A stretch of 64,000 nt of DNA from Piromyces finnis (lineage: Eukaryota; Neocallimastigomycota; Neocallimastigomycetes; Neocallimastigales; Neocallimastigaceae): assembly GCA_002104945.1 (NCBI GenBank), contig MCFH01000001.1, positions 1,391,001 to 1,455,000 on the forward strand, written 5' to 3'. The stretch's first letter is position 1; the number at the start of each line of letters is the position of its first letter. The notes beneath the pieces were generated by a model. The model did not search any database. It was not told where the DNA came from and was given only the letters and a program-made list of their open reading frames with translations. Made by a program: the position numbers and the translations under genes. This document shows, in pieces, positions 50,695 to 64,000 of the stretch.

Positions 50695-53600
50695 TTATTC
50701 ATATTTCTTTACTTTAACTAAATAATAAGGTTGACCTTTTTTTAAAGGGATTTCCTAAAGAAGAAAATAATAAAATTATTAATAGCTTTACAATAATATC
50801 TTGATTATAATATATTTTATTTACTTTTTCGTCCGATTTTTTAAGTTCCATAGATAATATATATGAGAGAAGATAGGGTGTACTTTATTAAAATAAAAAT
50901 ACTCAATTATTTTCAATACTTATCATAATAATAATAATATTATTATTAATATACCTATTTAATATATTTCTATGTTCGGATGTTTTTAAGAAATATGGTA
51001 TATCAGAAAAAGGTGAAAACATAGAATAATCTTTTTTAAGAAATGATAATAATTGATAATGTTAATATATATTCATTATATAAAATTATAAAATACTAGA
51101 AATAATTAATATATAATATACAATTTGGATCATTTGTTTTTGAAAAAAGAACTAAATCATTTATTTCAAAGCTGAAATAAAAACATTATATAATGTATAA
51201 TTATTAGATATTAAGTTTAACTAAATAATAATAATAATATTTATAATAAATTAAATAGTACTCATTAAATTTTAATTTATTAGCTTCATGTTCTGCTTTT
51301 ATATTGGTAGATATATATATAATATATATACATAATTAATTATTTTTAAGATTTAAAGAACTTTAAAAAATTATTTAAAGCATTATAAAGATATATACTT
51401 TTATTACTAGTACTGGATTTACTATCAAATAAAGATAGCATATCTAATTTATTTTTTAGAAATTTAAAACTTTTTAAATGGTTATTTTCTAATGTGGAAG
51501 ATATAAATTGAACATATTTAAAAAGATCTTGACAGCTTTCTGAATCAGGCTCCTCTTCAATATTTTGATTTAATAATTTACAAACATTCTTAAAATAAAA
51601 CATATTCAGTTAAAATTAAAAAGTTATTGATTCATAAAGTATTAATAAATAAAAAACTTACTTTATGATATATTATTAGCTGTTCTATACTATAATGACA
51701 TAATGAAATCCAATCCTCGAGCTAATATAAATATATATTTAAAAAAAAAAAAAAAAAAAAAAAATAACCGACCTGTTAATTACTGTATACAATATTTCCA
51801 TATACTTTTATATATCTGAGAAATAAATAATAAATATTCACCTCATTTGATATATTCATTGAATCATCTGACGTTACAATATTTGGATTTCCCTTATTAT
51901 GATTCTCTATTGTTAAGTTTAATTTATCAATTTCATTTTTTAGTTGATTAATTTCATTTTTAAATTGAATATTTTCATCATTTAATTTCTCTTTTTCATT
52001 TTCCAATTTTATGATTTTTTCTTTTTCTTGACCTAATGTATTACTTAACTCCAGATTTTCATTTTTCAACTTTTCAATTTCATTTATTAATGTTTTCTTT
52101 TCATTATCACTTATATGTTCTATTTGTTGGATCTTTTCATTTAATTGGAAATTTTGTAATTTTAATTCTTTTATTTGATTTTCATAATATTCAGGTGAGC
52201 TTAAATTATTATTTTGATTATTTTTATACACTTAACATTAAAATTGTTTGTAAAATATTAAAAATAAAAAAGATGAATTAGTATCTTTGTAAAAAAAAAA
52301 AAAAAGAAAAAAATTAAAATTTTAACTTTCTATATTTAAATAGAATACTATTATTTTCAAACTCAATAGCATCTTCTAATTCTTGAACATAAGTTTTCAT
52401 TTTCTCAATAATTGGATATAATGATGTTCCATGATTTTTATACTCCTCATGATTATAATTTAATATTATTTGATTTATTAAACTTTCATTTTCTTTAAAA
52501 TAAGTTAAATATATTTATTATTATAGGTTAACTATTGATTTATTTATAGTTTATATTATTTCATACTTTGGATATATTCCTTTATTGGAAAATTATCACA
52601 AAAGTTAAAAATGCTTGGGGTAAATGTAGATGTTTTATCATCTAGTTCTAAATAATAATAATAATATTTTATAAATACAATTTATAAATTTATATAAATC
52701 ATCTATATCTATCTAATTTTTAGTATTTGTTTACCAGATACATAATTTAAATTGAAAAATTGTTGAAATTGTCTATTATATTCATTTTTTCGTTTCTTTT
52801 CCTGATAATAAATTTGATCCTTAAAAACTGCAAATTTTAAATGAATTAAATTATTATATTGCTTTCTTCGTATAATTTCCAAAAGTGTAGCATACCAAAA
52901 TATAGGAATATTATGAAGATAGTCAAGTTGATTAAAATGAGTATCTATAGTTTTCATATATTTTATTAATTTGACCAAGTCCATATCGAAAATATATTTA
53001 TTATTAGATATTGTTTGAATTCGTTTTATTTTATCGATTAAAGTCGACATCATCTCAATCTACATAATTATAAAAGCATTATTAATAAATATAAAATAAA
53101 AATGACATTACTATAGCAAAATTTGTTAATATTAATATATCGATACACACCTTTGTATTGATTAAGGTATTATTTGACAGATGTTCTTATATTTATTAAT
53201 ATACCCACGAATATCATTATAAATTGATTAGTATTTTTTATTGACTTATATATAGAAATTATAAAATAATTTTGTAACAATACTAAATACCATTTTCGTA
53301 ATCAAGCTCTCTGTAATGTTTTATTTGTTTGTTATTAAATGATTTGTTTTTTTTTTTCGTTTGTTTGTTTGTTTGTTTGTTTGTTTGTTTGTTTGTTTGT
53401 TTGTTTGTTTGCATATAAAATAATTAGTATTAATTTATAATGAATATATTTTATTAAATAATATTACTCTATTAAAGGAATTGAAAATTCATTATTTGAA
53501 CTTTGATTTAAATTATTATACAAAATATTCAACTCTTCATAGACATTTGATATTTTAACTATTATATATAATTTTTATATAAATTAATTATATTGTTTAT

Positions 53601-55022
53601 TAATCATTATTATTTATTACTTATTAATATAATATTACAATATTCCTGATGACAACGAGTTTTCCATAAATCAATCTTTTCTTTCGGTATAGCATCGGAT
53701 ATTTGCTTACTATTAATTAGAGATGCTGGAAGCTCTTGTATGATTTTCATATCACTTTCATAACTAATAAAAAAAAAAAAGACAAAAATAAAAAATTGTT
53801 CATTTTGCCTATTTACATTTTTTATAATGAATAATTTTTTACCAATTTAATAAAAACTCAAATTTGAGAAAATACTCCTTTATTGATTTGTTATAACTAT
53901 TATATGTTTCTTGAGCTTCTCTATTTTATATAAGGATATTTTGAATTTAATAACATATAAAATCATTGCTATAATTAATATATAAATAATGAATAATACA
54001 TCAATTGTTCTCTTAAATGATTCGTTAACGCATTCCAAATTTCATGTTGATTTTTAATTTCTATATTGAAAAATTAAACATTTTAATAATATTAATATTT
54101 ATTAAAAATAAATAACTAGTCAATTAATTAACATAATTTAAATTTATTTTAATAATTATATAATTATATAATTTTAATAATACCTGATACTAATGTCTTT
54201 ATACAATAAATTTTTTTTGAAAGAAAGAAAAAGAAAGAAAAACATTTAAGATTTTAACATGAAATAAAAAAACAAAATAAACGCAGATATATTAAATACT
54301 ATTTGACTCACTTGAATATCTTTGTTATCTTTTCTAACATCTTTCAATATAAATATATATTATTAAATTAATAAAAATTAATTCAATTACACCTAATAAA
54401 AAATAAAAATTATAATTATTAAATTTAAATCACTATTGTTCTTAATATATAATACCGTTTAATAAATCGTTTGGTATGCCATTTTCCAGCATTGTTCTAT
54501 TGAATACAAATACTTTCTATGAATTTAAAAAGAAAAAAAAATAAGGAAGAATTTTAGAAATAAAAAGAAATTTTGTGTAAATTTCACATTTCAAATGTTT
54601 AATAATTTATATTCATATGTGAATAACGATTTTTACTTCTTTTTTAAAATAGCTTAATTTATTATTTCGTATTTCCTTCCCATCACTTAATAAATATATT
54701 TGGTCAGAAGAAGGATAAAGAATTACATTTTGAATTTCTTTTGGTATTAATTCACTGGATATACTTTTTAATATAAAATTTTTAAAATATTAACATATAA
54801 ATAGATTTAATAAAATCTTTTTTATTCTATAAATTGTATATTTATTTCTACTTATTATCAATAATGATAAATTTAAAAATATATGATAAATACAAAAGAA
54901 AAACTATTCTTTTCAATATTTTAAAAATTATATAATTACATAAATTGTAAATTTACGAATCAATTTCATTACTTTTCATTAATATGTATAATATGTCCAG
55001 TGATAGCTTCAATAAAAACCAT
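50695..55022 (-). CDS. ATG11: ATG11 / FIP200 (RB1CC1)-type autophagy scaffold
   Basis: Scaffold that links cargo receptors to the Atg1/ULK1 kinase in selective autophagy. Twenty-two exons: 55022-54973, 54763-54637, 54516-54456, 54340-54312, 54196-54184, 54060-54000, 53920-53843, 53763-53639, 53558-53468, 53310-53291, 53185-53151, 53059-52735, 52647-52567, 52492-52349, 52230-51842, 51721-51662, 51588-51399, 51295-51262, 51171-51122, 51030-50955, 50882-50825, 50754-50695; 718 residues, all phases agree. The N-terminus (IEAITGHIIHI, then VILYPS and KVFVFNRTM) parallels the start of yeast Atg11. The middle shows the Atg17-like signature NIPIFWYATLLEIIRRKQ. A coiled coil covers roughly 415-530. 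The C-terminal claw-type domain shows FEINDLVLF, TPYLLSYIL and PLKKGQPYYLVKVKKYE. It is shorter than yeast Atg11 (1,178) or FIP200 (about 1,600). Early exons 1-2 and exon 17's donor are the least certain. Confidence 0.82.
53356..53411. repeat. (GTTT)n microsatellite in an ATG11 intron
   Basis: About 13 copies, between exons 9 and 10 of the ATG11-type gene; it does not enter coding sequence. Confidence 0.9.
54184..54196 (-). other. 13-nt microexon of the ATG11-type gene
   Basis: Encodes T-L-V-S plus one base. It is bounded by an AG acceptor and a GTATTA donor, and it is needed to connect the phase-0 end of exon 4 to the phase-1 start of exon 6. A 20-nt exon (53291-53310) in the same gene is similar in kind. 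Confidence 0.6.
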
Positions 55023-55031
55023 ATACCTTCC

Positions 55032-55075
<44 letters not shown>

Positions 55076-56242
55076 AATTAAACTTATTAAATATTATTAG
55101 GAACAAATATTAATTATTAATATTAAAATAAAAAAGAGAATAAAAAAGAGTATAGTATGTTATATTTTGAAAAGTCAAAATATACTTTATATTTTAAATT
55201 AAATAATTTAATTAAAATTATTTTTAGAATGTAAAACTTTAATTTTTATTCTATTTATTATAAGATTAAAAAAATATATACGTTAATTAATCATATCCAA
55301 ATATTAAGATAAATATTTCTTAAATAAAAAAAAAAATGTATTGAATAGTAAATACTTTTTCATTGCTTTTAATAATAAAGATGTTTCTTTTTATTTTTTA
55401 TTTTATTTATATATATATAATTTATATAATTTAGAATAAATTTGTATTATTTCAAATTATATATATATTATTAATAAATAATAATAATAAAAACAACATT
55501 GTTTAAAAAATTAATAAAAAATAGATATGATGTAATGTAATAATTTAGGCATTGAATAATAAATTTTAAATTCTCTAATTTCTTACAAAAATATGATAAA
55601 TTTTCTTTTTTTTTTTTTTGTTGTTGTTGTTGTTATTGCTAATTTTTTATATTTGTATTTTACGATAATGTCATAATAAAATTTAAAATGTGTAAAAATA
55701 AGAAACAAGAAAACTATTTTATATAAAAATAATTATATAAACTATTAATGTGTTAAAAAACACACTTTAATATTTATATATATTTAATTTTCTTTTTCTT
55801 TACTATCTTTGATTTTGAAAATTATAACTAATAAATAATTTTATAGATTAATATAAATACATTTAGATAATTGTTTTTGAAAAATAATTTTATGATGTAT
55901 ACTATTTAATAATTATTATAAACTATGATTTTGCCGATTATATTAACTTTTTAGGTATTTGTATTAGGTATTTAAATAATTCAAAAAGAAAAATATAACT
56001 TTCTTCTATAGAATATGAAAATGAAATAAAATATGACTTAATATTATTTTTCAGATTTGTTGCTTTCTATATTACTCTTGGTTTACCCAAAAGTATAATA
56101 GAAATTATTAAAAAAAAATAATCATTTTCCTTTCTTCTCAGCGGTTAACTTTTCTTTCTTTTACTTCACACTTTATTATATAATAATAGAGAACTTTTTT
56201 TTTTTTGAGATAGAAAGATAAGAGTATATTAATCATATAAAT
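55023..56242. other. Intergenic region upstream of ATG11
   Basis: AT-rich. A poly-A run (55032-55060) lies only ~10 bp before the ATG11 start codon. Another T run with GTT repeats occurs at 55606-55634. No ORF or RNA gene is recognised. Confidence 0.55.
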
Positions 56243-57766
56243 TTAAAGGGTATGATAAGCAGGTCCTTCTGTAACTAACGGAAGTTGAACAAAAGCAGGG
56301 TGTTGTATTTGTTGTTGTTGAAATTGGAACTGTTGTTGATACTGTTGTTGATATTGTTGTTGCTGTAATTGCATTTGTTGTTGCTGTTGAAATTGTATTT
56401 GTTGTTGTTGATACTGTTGTTGTTGAATTTGTTGTTGTTGATATTGTTGTTGCTGAAGTTGTTGTTGTTGTAATTGTTGCTGTTGTAATTGTTGCTGTTG
56501 TAATTGTTGTTGTATTCTATTTTGACCTTCGTCATCACTATTACTACTGTTAGTATTATTCGTTGGTACTATATTATGACTATGTTCTAAATGGTATTTT
56601 AAACCATTTGAATTTTTATAACGCTTATTACATCCTTTTACAGAACAAACAAATGGCTTACAAACTTCTAAATCAGCATAAAATTCCTCTTGTTGATGAC
56701 CATGTTGGGTATGATATTTTAATCCATTTCTATTCTTATAAGATTTTGTACATCCAGGATAAGGGCATCTAAATGGTTTACTATTAAAGTTTTGATCATA
56801 CATATCTAATGGATTCGAATTTGGTGATACAGGAATTGAACGTATTGTTGATTCACTATCTTGTTTATTTATATCATTTTTACTATAAGTATCACTACTA
56901 GAAGTACTTTCACTATTAACATTATCAGAAAAAGAATTATTTCCAGGATTATTAATTATAGTATTTGACGATGAATTGCTTTGATTTTGAGTTCTAGAAC
57001 CTTCATTTAACATAGTTATTGAAGGAAGTGTTATTCCTTGAGAGGAGCTTTGTGAAGCTGTACCATATTTATGTTTTTGTGGTGATTGAATAGGTGTTGG
57101 AATTTGTAAATTTTCATTAAGCATATAATCTGATTTATTGATATTTTGATGATAATATATCACTAAATATATAAGATTTTATTATTAGTAAATAAATAAT
57201 TTTTTTTAAAAATAAAGATTATAATAAAACCTACTTTGATGATTAGAAGGTAAATTTTGTTGTTGAATTGGAACAGAGTAAGTAGCAGTAGTACTTGGAG
57301 AAGTATACATTGTTGGGTATTTTGCATTAGAAGCAGAAGAAGAATGTATCTGTTGTTGTATTGATGCTATTTGTTGAGGATAGGTTACAATTTGTGTAGT
57401 AATCGAAGAAGGATTACTATTTTGATTCTGAAGATAATAATTTTGTTGAGCAATATAATTTGCAAATTTTTGTTGAGTTTGAGTATTTGAACTTGAAAAT
57501 TGAGAGTGAAATGAATTCGATCTACTTGATAATTGAGTTCTTGTAGAAGGAATTTGTTGTCTTGCTAAAAGATATGAGTTATTAGATAAAAAAGATTGAG
57601 CATTTGTAGTTTCATCCCATGGAGTTTGAGTAGAAGAAGGGTTTTGTGGACTATTAGTACTTCCAGATTGGTTCTGTCCATTTTGTTGATTTTGAATATA
57701 CATCGATGGGTATGCAGTACTCGTTGTGTCAACTAATTCATTATTTATTTGATATTGAGAAATCAT
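56243..57766 (-). CDS. SFP1/JAZF1-like double C2H2 zinc-finger regulator
   Basis: DNA-binding regulator of the fungal Sfp1 / animal JAZF1 type. Two exons (57766-57235, 57162-56243) give 483 residues. The two C2H2 fingers (about 310-333 and 350-373) both contain the hallmark Y-K-N-x-N-G-L-K-Y-H (SYKNRNGLKYH, RYKNSNGLKYH) and lie close together, as in Sfp1. Each fits C-x4-C-x12-H-x4-H. In yeast, Sfp1 raises ribosomal-protein and ribosome-biogenesis gene expression in response to TOR; whether this holds here is inference. The rest is Ser/Asn/Gln-rich. After the fingers comes a long Gln tract (CAA/CAG repeats, about 56310-56515). The start at 57766 is the first ATG and opens the long N-terminal exon. 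Confidence 0.85.
56310..56515 (-). repeat. CAA/CAG codon repeats coding poly-Gln
   Basis: Interrupted Gln runs separated by single Leu, Ile, Tyr or Phe residues at the C-terminus of the SFP1-like protein. The tract also stays open in a second frame, which makes an overlapping false Asn-rich ORF. Confidence 0.85.
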
Positions 57767-60700
57767 TTTTCTATAAAATTATATTATTTAAATAAAAAGT
57801 TTACACTATATATATAAAAAAAATTAATACTATTTTAAAAAATATATATATTACATAAGTAAATATAAAGGAAAATAATAAAAACTTTATAAATATTTAA
57901 TGTTTCATATTTTTAATATCAAATTTTATTGCCATAGGTCACTTTTAAATACTTACATATTCAAATATATTTTATAATAACTTATTATTTTCTTTCAGCT
58001 TCTAACTATGTAATTATTCCTTATTTTATTTTAATTACTTTAATTAGAACTTGTCTTTCTTTATTTATTTATATATAGTAAAATTTGGTGGTTGTTGTTG
58101 TTGTTGTTTTACTATTATCTATCAAAATATATTATTAAAAAGCTTTTCTATTAATGGATAGAAAAAAAAAACTTTTAATATTATATTAATTTCTTCTTTA
58201 GTCTTTTCTAAATTGCAGTAACACTGTTGAATTGATAAAAATTAATAGTAAATAATTATTTATCAAATTATTAAATAGCATATATTGCCTTATTTGTAAT
58301 AATTTTAGTGCTAATAAAAAAGATATTAATATTTATTAAATGTTTATAGTCAATGATATTCTCTTTTTTTTTAAGCACAAGTGTATTAATACATTGAATA
58401 TAAATTTTGATCTTTAATTCTACTTTTAATGTCCTTATATAAATATATATGTATTATATTTATGTATTGTATTTTCTTGGTGTTTTTTTTTTTTTTTTTT
58501 TTTGATAACTTTAAATAATATTAATTTTCCTTTTTCAAAAAAATGAAAAGAAAAAGTCTTGCTATTTTAATATTAATATTTTCTTTCAAAATATATAAAA
58601 AATAGTTAATATATTTTTAATGATTAAAAAAATTTTTTTTTAAAAAAAAAAGATAATTATTAATTTTTTTATACTATTTCATTTCCTAGTTTTTATAATA
58701 TATTTTTCATTTTTTAAATTTAATATATAATATAATTAAATATTATATTAAAATATTTTTTTACCTTATACTTTAAAAAACTAATTAAAAGAATATATAT
58801 AAAATTTAATTTATTTGAAAAATACATATATCATAATAGAATTATTAATATATTAAAATTAAATAACAACTATGTATAATAAATATAATCTTTAAAATTA
58901 ATTTATTACTTGAAATGAGCTTTTAAATAGTTAAATATATTTTATTTCAAATATCTCAATATATTGAAATATATAAAATGAAGAATATATTTACAATTTA
59001 TTTTGCAATATATAATCGTCATATTCACATTTATTTGAATATATTAATAATTTAAATTACTAGATAAATTTTAAGGATAATAAATATATTAATAACTGAA
59101 AATAGAATAATAGTAAATAAGGTTTATATATTATATAAAATATTTATAATATATTCTTTTATCTACTTTTATAATTATTCAATTGAATTAATAATTATAG
59201 TATTATGTGTATAATATATTTTGTATATTTTGTAAAATAATAATATATTATATTATCAATTTTACCAATACATCCCATTATATATAAGAATTTAAACTTC
59301 TTATAATAACTTTACTTGCCATAAAATGAATATATATTATTATATATTATAACTTAAAAGAATAATATCATAAACCTTATATGTTAATGAAATTATTTTA
59401 TTAGTCAATTCAATTATGTATAATGTATTTAATTTTACCATATATTTAGTACGTAATATACTATAATATATTTTATTATAATTAAAACCTTAATAAATAA
59501 GGATTACATTAATATATCTAATAAAAAAAGATACTCTACGATATAGATAATATATTATTCATTTTATAATATATAAATTAATAAAATTCACTATTTTTAT
59601 GATATATAAAAGGTACTTTAAAAATACACCCTTAATTTGATAATATATAGTTTTATATTAGAATTAACTAATTCAAATATTTTAAATATATAATGCATTT
59701 GATTAGTACATAATGATAAACAACCAACTCTACAAATATCATCCTATATTATTCAATCCAACTCCTATATCAAATATAAAGATTAAATAAAGTATTCATC
59801 ACATCCACTCCTATATATCTTTATAATTGATCAAATTTTTAGGTATTGGTAACTACCATGTTTAATTCAAAATTAAAAACAGAATAAAGAAAATAACAAT
59901 ACTTTTTTCCTATATAATTATTTATTTACAATTTTTGCTATTTGTTAAAATTCTTTGATTATTATTACGACTACAAGATTATTATTAAATATTATTAAAT
60001 AAGCTTTTGAAATATTTAAATATATATTTGATTATTGAATATTATAAAATATGTATAAAGACTTTTGAAAGATTAATAATGATAAATAAAATATAATTTA
60101 GTTAATTATTAAAATTAATAAGATCAATTTTGCATCATTTTACTTTTTTTTTATTATAAATCGTATATAATAATAATTTTTTTTTATTATTACTAAGCTT
60201 TTTTATTAGTTATTTGATCTACAAAATTATATTTATTTTATGGATTAAAGATAAAAAAGATTAATTTATTTTAATAATGGAATATACATTAAATATTTGT
60301 TGTGTTCAAATTTTAAGGAAATCAATAAATGTCCTTTTTCCTTAAAATATTTTTGTTTAAATTACACATATTATAAAAATTTTTAATTTTTATATATAAA
60401 AATAAAAAAAAAAACTTTATTCTCTTATTTTTAAGCAGCATGATTAAAACTTAAAGTTTGTTTTATTACTATCTTTTTAAATAGAGAATTAGACTCTCAT
60501 TTTTTCTATTATTTCAATAATATTACCTAGAATACACTAAAATACCACAATAGCCTATTGTAATTATTAGCGAAATAATAGTAAATAATACTTATTATGA
60601 AGTACTATTTCACTTGTATCCACGAATTATTATTTTTTTATTTTTAAATTTCACATTAATAATATATAATAATATATTAAAATTAAATTAAAATTGTTTT

Positions 60701-63700
60701 TTCCATATAAATGAATATATTATTTTTATTGCCGTTTTATAATAAAAATATATTAATGTATATTGACAAAAAAAAACAATATAAACTAAAAAAGGGGTAA
60801 AGAAAAAAATTAAATTCCATATTTAATATTTAAACAGAAAATTTTTCATATGATAAATATAATTATAATAGTAATACAAAGAATATCAAAAAGAAAAGGG
60901 AGTGTGTACAGATCAATTATATTTGTTATACTTAACAATGGCTATTTCATAAAAAAAAAATTTAATAAATATTATTATTTTCACCATTGATATTAGTTTG
61001 TTATTTTCTATATACTATATATAGGAAATAACATAAGAAATCATATTATATTTTAAAATAGTTACTACAGGAAATTTATAATATATGTATTTATTACCAT
61101 AAAACAAAACATAATAAATAAATATTTTTTTTACATATATAGATTAGATGTAACTATTTTAACAATTTTTTTGAAATAATCAAAATATACATATATATAT
61201 GTATATATAAATTAATAATTAAATTATTATTTGAAAGAAATTTTTTATTTATTTATTTATTTATTTATTTATTATAATTCATTATAATTTTATGTTTATT
61301 ACATTGTTCATAATGGATATAAATTATATTCTCTCATCATCGAAGATTATTGTATTTTCATTATTCTCAATATCAAAATAACATTAAAATGCATAATACA
61401 TAATAATAATATGAGAAAATATATATATTGATTTAATATATTAAATTAATATATCAATATTATTTTACTAATTTATTAAAGTTTAATACCTTTTTCACTT
61501 AACTATTTATAATAATTATATATATTATACTATTATAGGAAAAATTCATAGTTTAAATCTTATTACACATCTGAAACTATTGTTAAAATGAATATTATAT
61601 AATATTCAATAAAAATTATATAGGAATACATTTGAAAAAATAAATATGATATTTAGGCATTTTAATTTTTGGTAAAGTTTATTATTAAAAATAATATTAA
61701 ACCTATAAAAATAAAAGTGATATTATTAATTTTTACTTAAATGCTTTAATTGTTACTATCTCTATTATGAATTTTGTTCTGCATTTAATAAATATTCATT
61801 AAATTATTGTTGACTCTTTTTTTTTTATTATTATTATTATTCTTAATATATAAATAAATTATAAATTATAGATTGGCAGGTTTTCTTTTTATTCAAAACA
61901 TTTGTCTATATATCCAAATATCCAGAATTTAAATATTAAAAAAAATGTTATTTTTATACATAAAAAATATTTCTATCAAAAAAAGTAAAAATTTGTAGTG
62001 AAATAAAAAGGACCAAAGTTTTCATTAATATAATTAATATATTTTTTATAATTTTTTTTATTTATTTATTTTTGATTTAATTATTTAAAATAATATTAAT
62101 TAAGATTATATCCTCCAAAATTGATGATTATTTTTTGAGTTTATCTCATAATTCATTTTAAATTTTATAAATATTTAATAATATATATATTAATAATTTA
62201 TTTAAATATATTAAATTTATATTGATACTTTTTTTAAATATTTTAAATATGAAAAAAAATTTTATTCTTATAATTTTAATTTATAATGTACTCCATTTAA
62301 CATGAATATTTTCTTTCATATTTAAGTAATAAAGGAATATTATCATTCCTTTCTATATTAAAACTAACCATAAATTACTTAAAAAACTAAATATTTTTCT
62401 ATTTTAAGCAATAATAATTATTTATTTTTATGTTTTATATTTATTATGTTTAATATTATTTATTTATTTATTTATTTATTTATTCATTTATTCATTTATT
62501 CATTTATTTATTAAGTAATAATTAAATAATATAATAAATATTTTATTTCACAAAAAAAAAAAAAAGTTTTTTAAAGTATCTTCTTTTTAAAAGATTTTTA
62601 AAAAACGTTATTTTTAAATTTTTAATAATTTGGTACTTTTTTTAAAAATAGTTTTATTTTTTTGAAAATATATATTAAATATGATTAAATTAAATATAGT
62701 TTTTTTAGTTTAATGATGATGATGTAACATTAAAGTAAATTAAAAAAGAGAAAGATAGCTAATTAAAATAAAAGTGAATAACAAGAATAACAATTATTTA
62801 TTATATTTGTTTTTAGTGTGATATATTCTCTATAATTGGAGGTAAATAATTGTCATGAATCATGAATAGGACGATTCATTTTTTATTATAAAATTAAAAA
62901 AAAAATTAGTTTTACTTCTGATTATATTAATGAATTAATTTTTTCTAAATTTAGAAATCAATAATACCAAATTAATAAATTTTATTATATTTAATTTTAC
63001 TATAATTCATTAGTTAATGAATATAAATAATATAATTATACATCTTAAAATATACATATATAGGAAAATTAAATATTTAAAATTAGATATTAATAATAAA
63101 AATTAAAATAATAACTTAACAATTTATAAAATTAATTTTAATATAAATTTCATTTTTAAGCTTATTATACTTTAATGAATGAAAATTATAATACTAATAA
63201 AAATGTTAAAAGTCTTATTTAAAAAGTGTAATTTTTTTGTATATAAAAATAACTAATAATGATTTGAATAATAATAAGAAGAATTTAATAAGAAGCATAA
63301 ATGAAATTAATTTTATTTAAAATAATAACATATACTTTTAAACTGATATTTTATAATATAAAAATATTAACAATAAATATTAACAATATTGAATTGCTAC
63401 TTTCAATATTAGTTATTATATTTTTAATTCTAATTAAAATTAAAATGATAAAAAAAAAGGCATCTTATATTTCCGAAAATTATCATATTAATATTTAACA
63501 TAAATAATACGATGAATTCATCACTTTTTTTTATTATTATTTATTTAATACGAAAAATTAATTAAAAAAGCTTTTCACTTAGAAGAAAAATTAAATTGTT
63601 CTAATCTTTTTTAATTACTCAGTTGCTGAGAAAAATAAAAAAAAAGTAGTATCTAAATACATAATGGAGCTATTATTTTATGACTAATAAAATTAAGAAT

Positions 63701-64000
63701 ATCAAATTGATTTAGAATTAGAAATATAAAATATATATTTATAACGATTTGTAAAGAAAATAAATTATTTTATAATTAATATTATTTATTATTTAAACTA
63801 ATAAATATGAATGTAATATATTAAAAAAATGTATATAAAAGTCAAGTATTTTATTATAAAGGGAGAATAAGCTAAATATAAAATTCATAATAATTAAAAA
63901 GTAATACAAATTAATAATATATATTAAGCTTTATATTAACTAATGCTACATTAATTGTGATTCATAATACCTATAATATATAATGAAAAATTTTATAAAA
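57767..64000. other. 6.2-kb AT-rich region without recognisable genes
   Basis: No exon chain, tRNA, rRNA or transposon gene could be supported on either strand. It begins with the 5' flank of the SFP1-like gene. It contains TTTA repeats (61247-61274, 62458-62512), a T run (58483-58503), inverted repeats (60310-60348, 61000-61032), and a stretch with unusual C content and repeated ACTCCTATAT-like words (59720-59820). The single ORF at 63301-63498 is low-complexity Ile/Leu/Lys and is not credible. Confidence 0.6.
60310..60348. repeat. Perfect 12-bp inverted repeat
   Basis: Arms ATTTTAAGGAAA (60310-60321) and TTTCCTTAAAAT (60337-60348) are separated by 15 bp. It would form a hairpin in single-stranded form. 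No gene is adjacent. Confidence 0.6.

Noticed and set aside
51346-51398. Coding use of the segment after the GTATAT at 51398 in ATG11
   Set aside because: No donor after it gives the phase needed for the next exon; using the GTATAT donor does, so it is treated as intron.
63301-63498. 65-residue rightward ORF
   Set aside because: It is almost only Ile, Leu, Lys and Asn, as expected from chance in AT-rich DNA, and has no neighbours or splice partners.

Overview
The window looks like nuclear DNA of an extremely AT-rich, intron-rich fungus. The best fit is the anaerobic gut fungi (Neocallimastigomycota). The reasons are intergenic DNA made almost only of A/T runs, Asn/Lys/Ser/Gln-rich disordered protein segments written by AAT, AAC and CAA repeats, and short GT-AG introns in nearly every gene. 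The gene mix also fits: fungal-type regulators (a Zn2Cys6 cluster protein, an SFP1-like double C2H2 protein, an ATG11-type scaffold) sit beside genes usually absent from yeasts and moulds (nibrin, U11-48K, a KIAA0930-type and a C2orf76-type protein, a five-TOG XMAP215). A social amoeba has similar composition but far fewer introns. The taxon is an inference. I see no bacterial operon, virus, CRISPR array, tRNA or rRNA.

I rebuilt 14 protein genes by joining exons in phase; all 14 close in frame, with 109 introns modelled as GT-AG. From left to right: CDC20 (-) and NAA30 (+) share a 390-bp divergent promoter; then a C2orf76-type small protein (+), nibrin (+), a KIAA0930/DUF2045 protein (+), a 3,016-residue tandem-CH spectrin-repeat protein (+) and ZNRD2 (+). 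These are followed by a 2,085-residue XMAP215/CKAP5 microtubule polymerase (-) and a multidomain RhoGEF (-), which is divergent from a ROMO1/MGR2 protein (+). After that come a Zn2Cys6 regulator (+), the minor-spliceosome protein U11-48K (-), an ATG11/FIP200-type autophagy scaffold (-) and an SFP1-like zinc-finger regulator (-). The last 6.2 kb are gene-poor.

The genes do not form one pathway. Several touch cell division and the cytoskeleton: CDC20 drives anaphase, CKAP5 builds spindle microtubules, the CH/spectrin protein should bind actin, and the RhoGEF controls actin through Rho. Nibrin covers double-strand-break signalling, ATG11 selective autophagy, and ROMO1/MGR2 the inner-membrane TIM23 translocase.

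The most unusual signals are the U11-48K gene (evidence for a minor spliceosome), the animal-length five-TOG CKAP5, the giant actin-binding protein with a ~107-residue spacer between its CH domains, very small exons of 11, 12, 13 and 20 nt, a nested palindrome in a GC-rich island at 48547-48617, and a RhoGEF that joins a perfect C1 finger, a coiled coil, an RA-like fold and DH-PH. Exon borders come from manual reading and may be off by a base or by one alternative splice site. Products are named from remembered family sequence patterns, not from searches.
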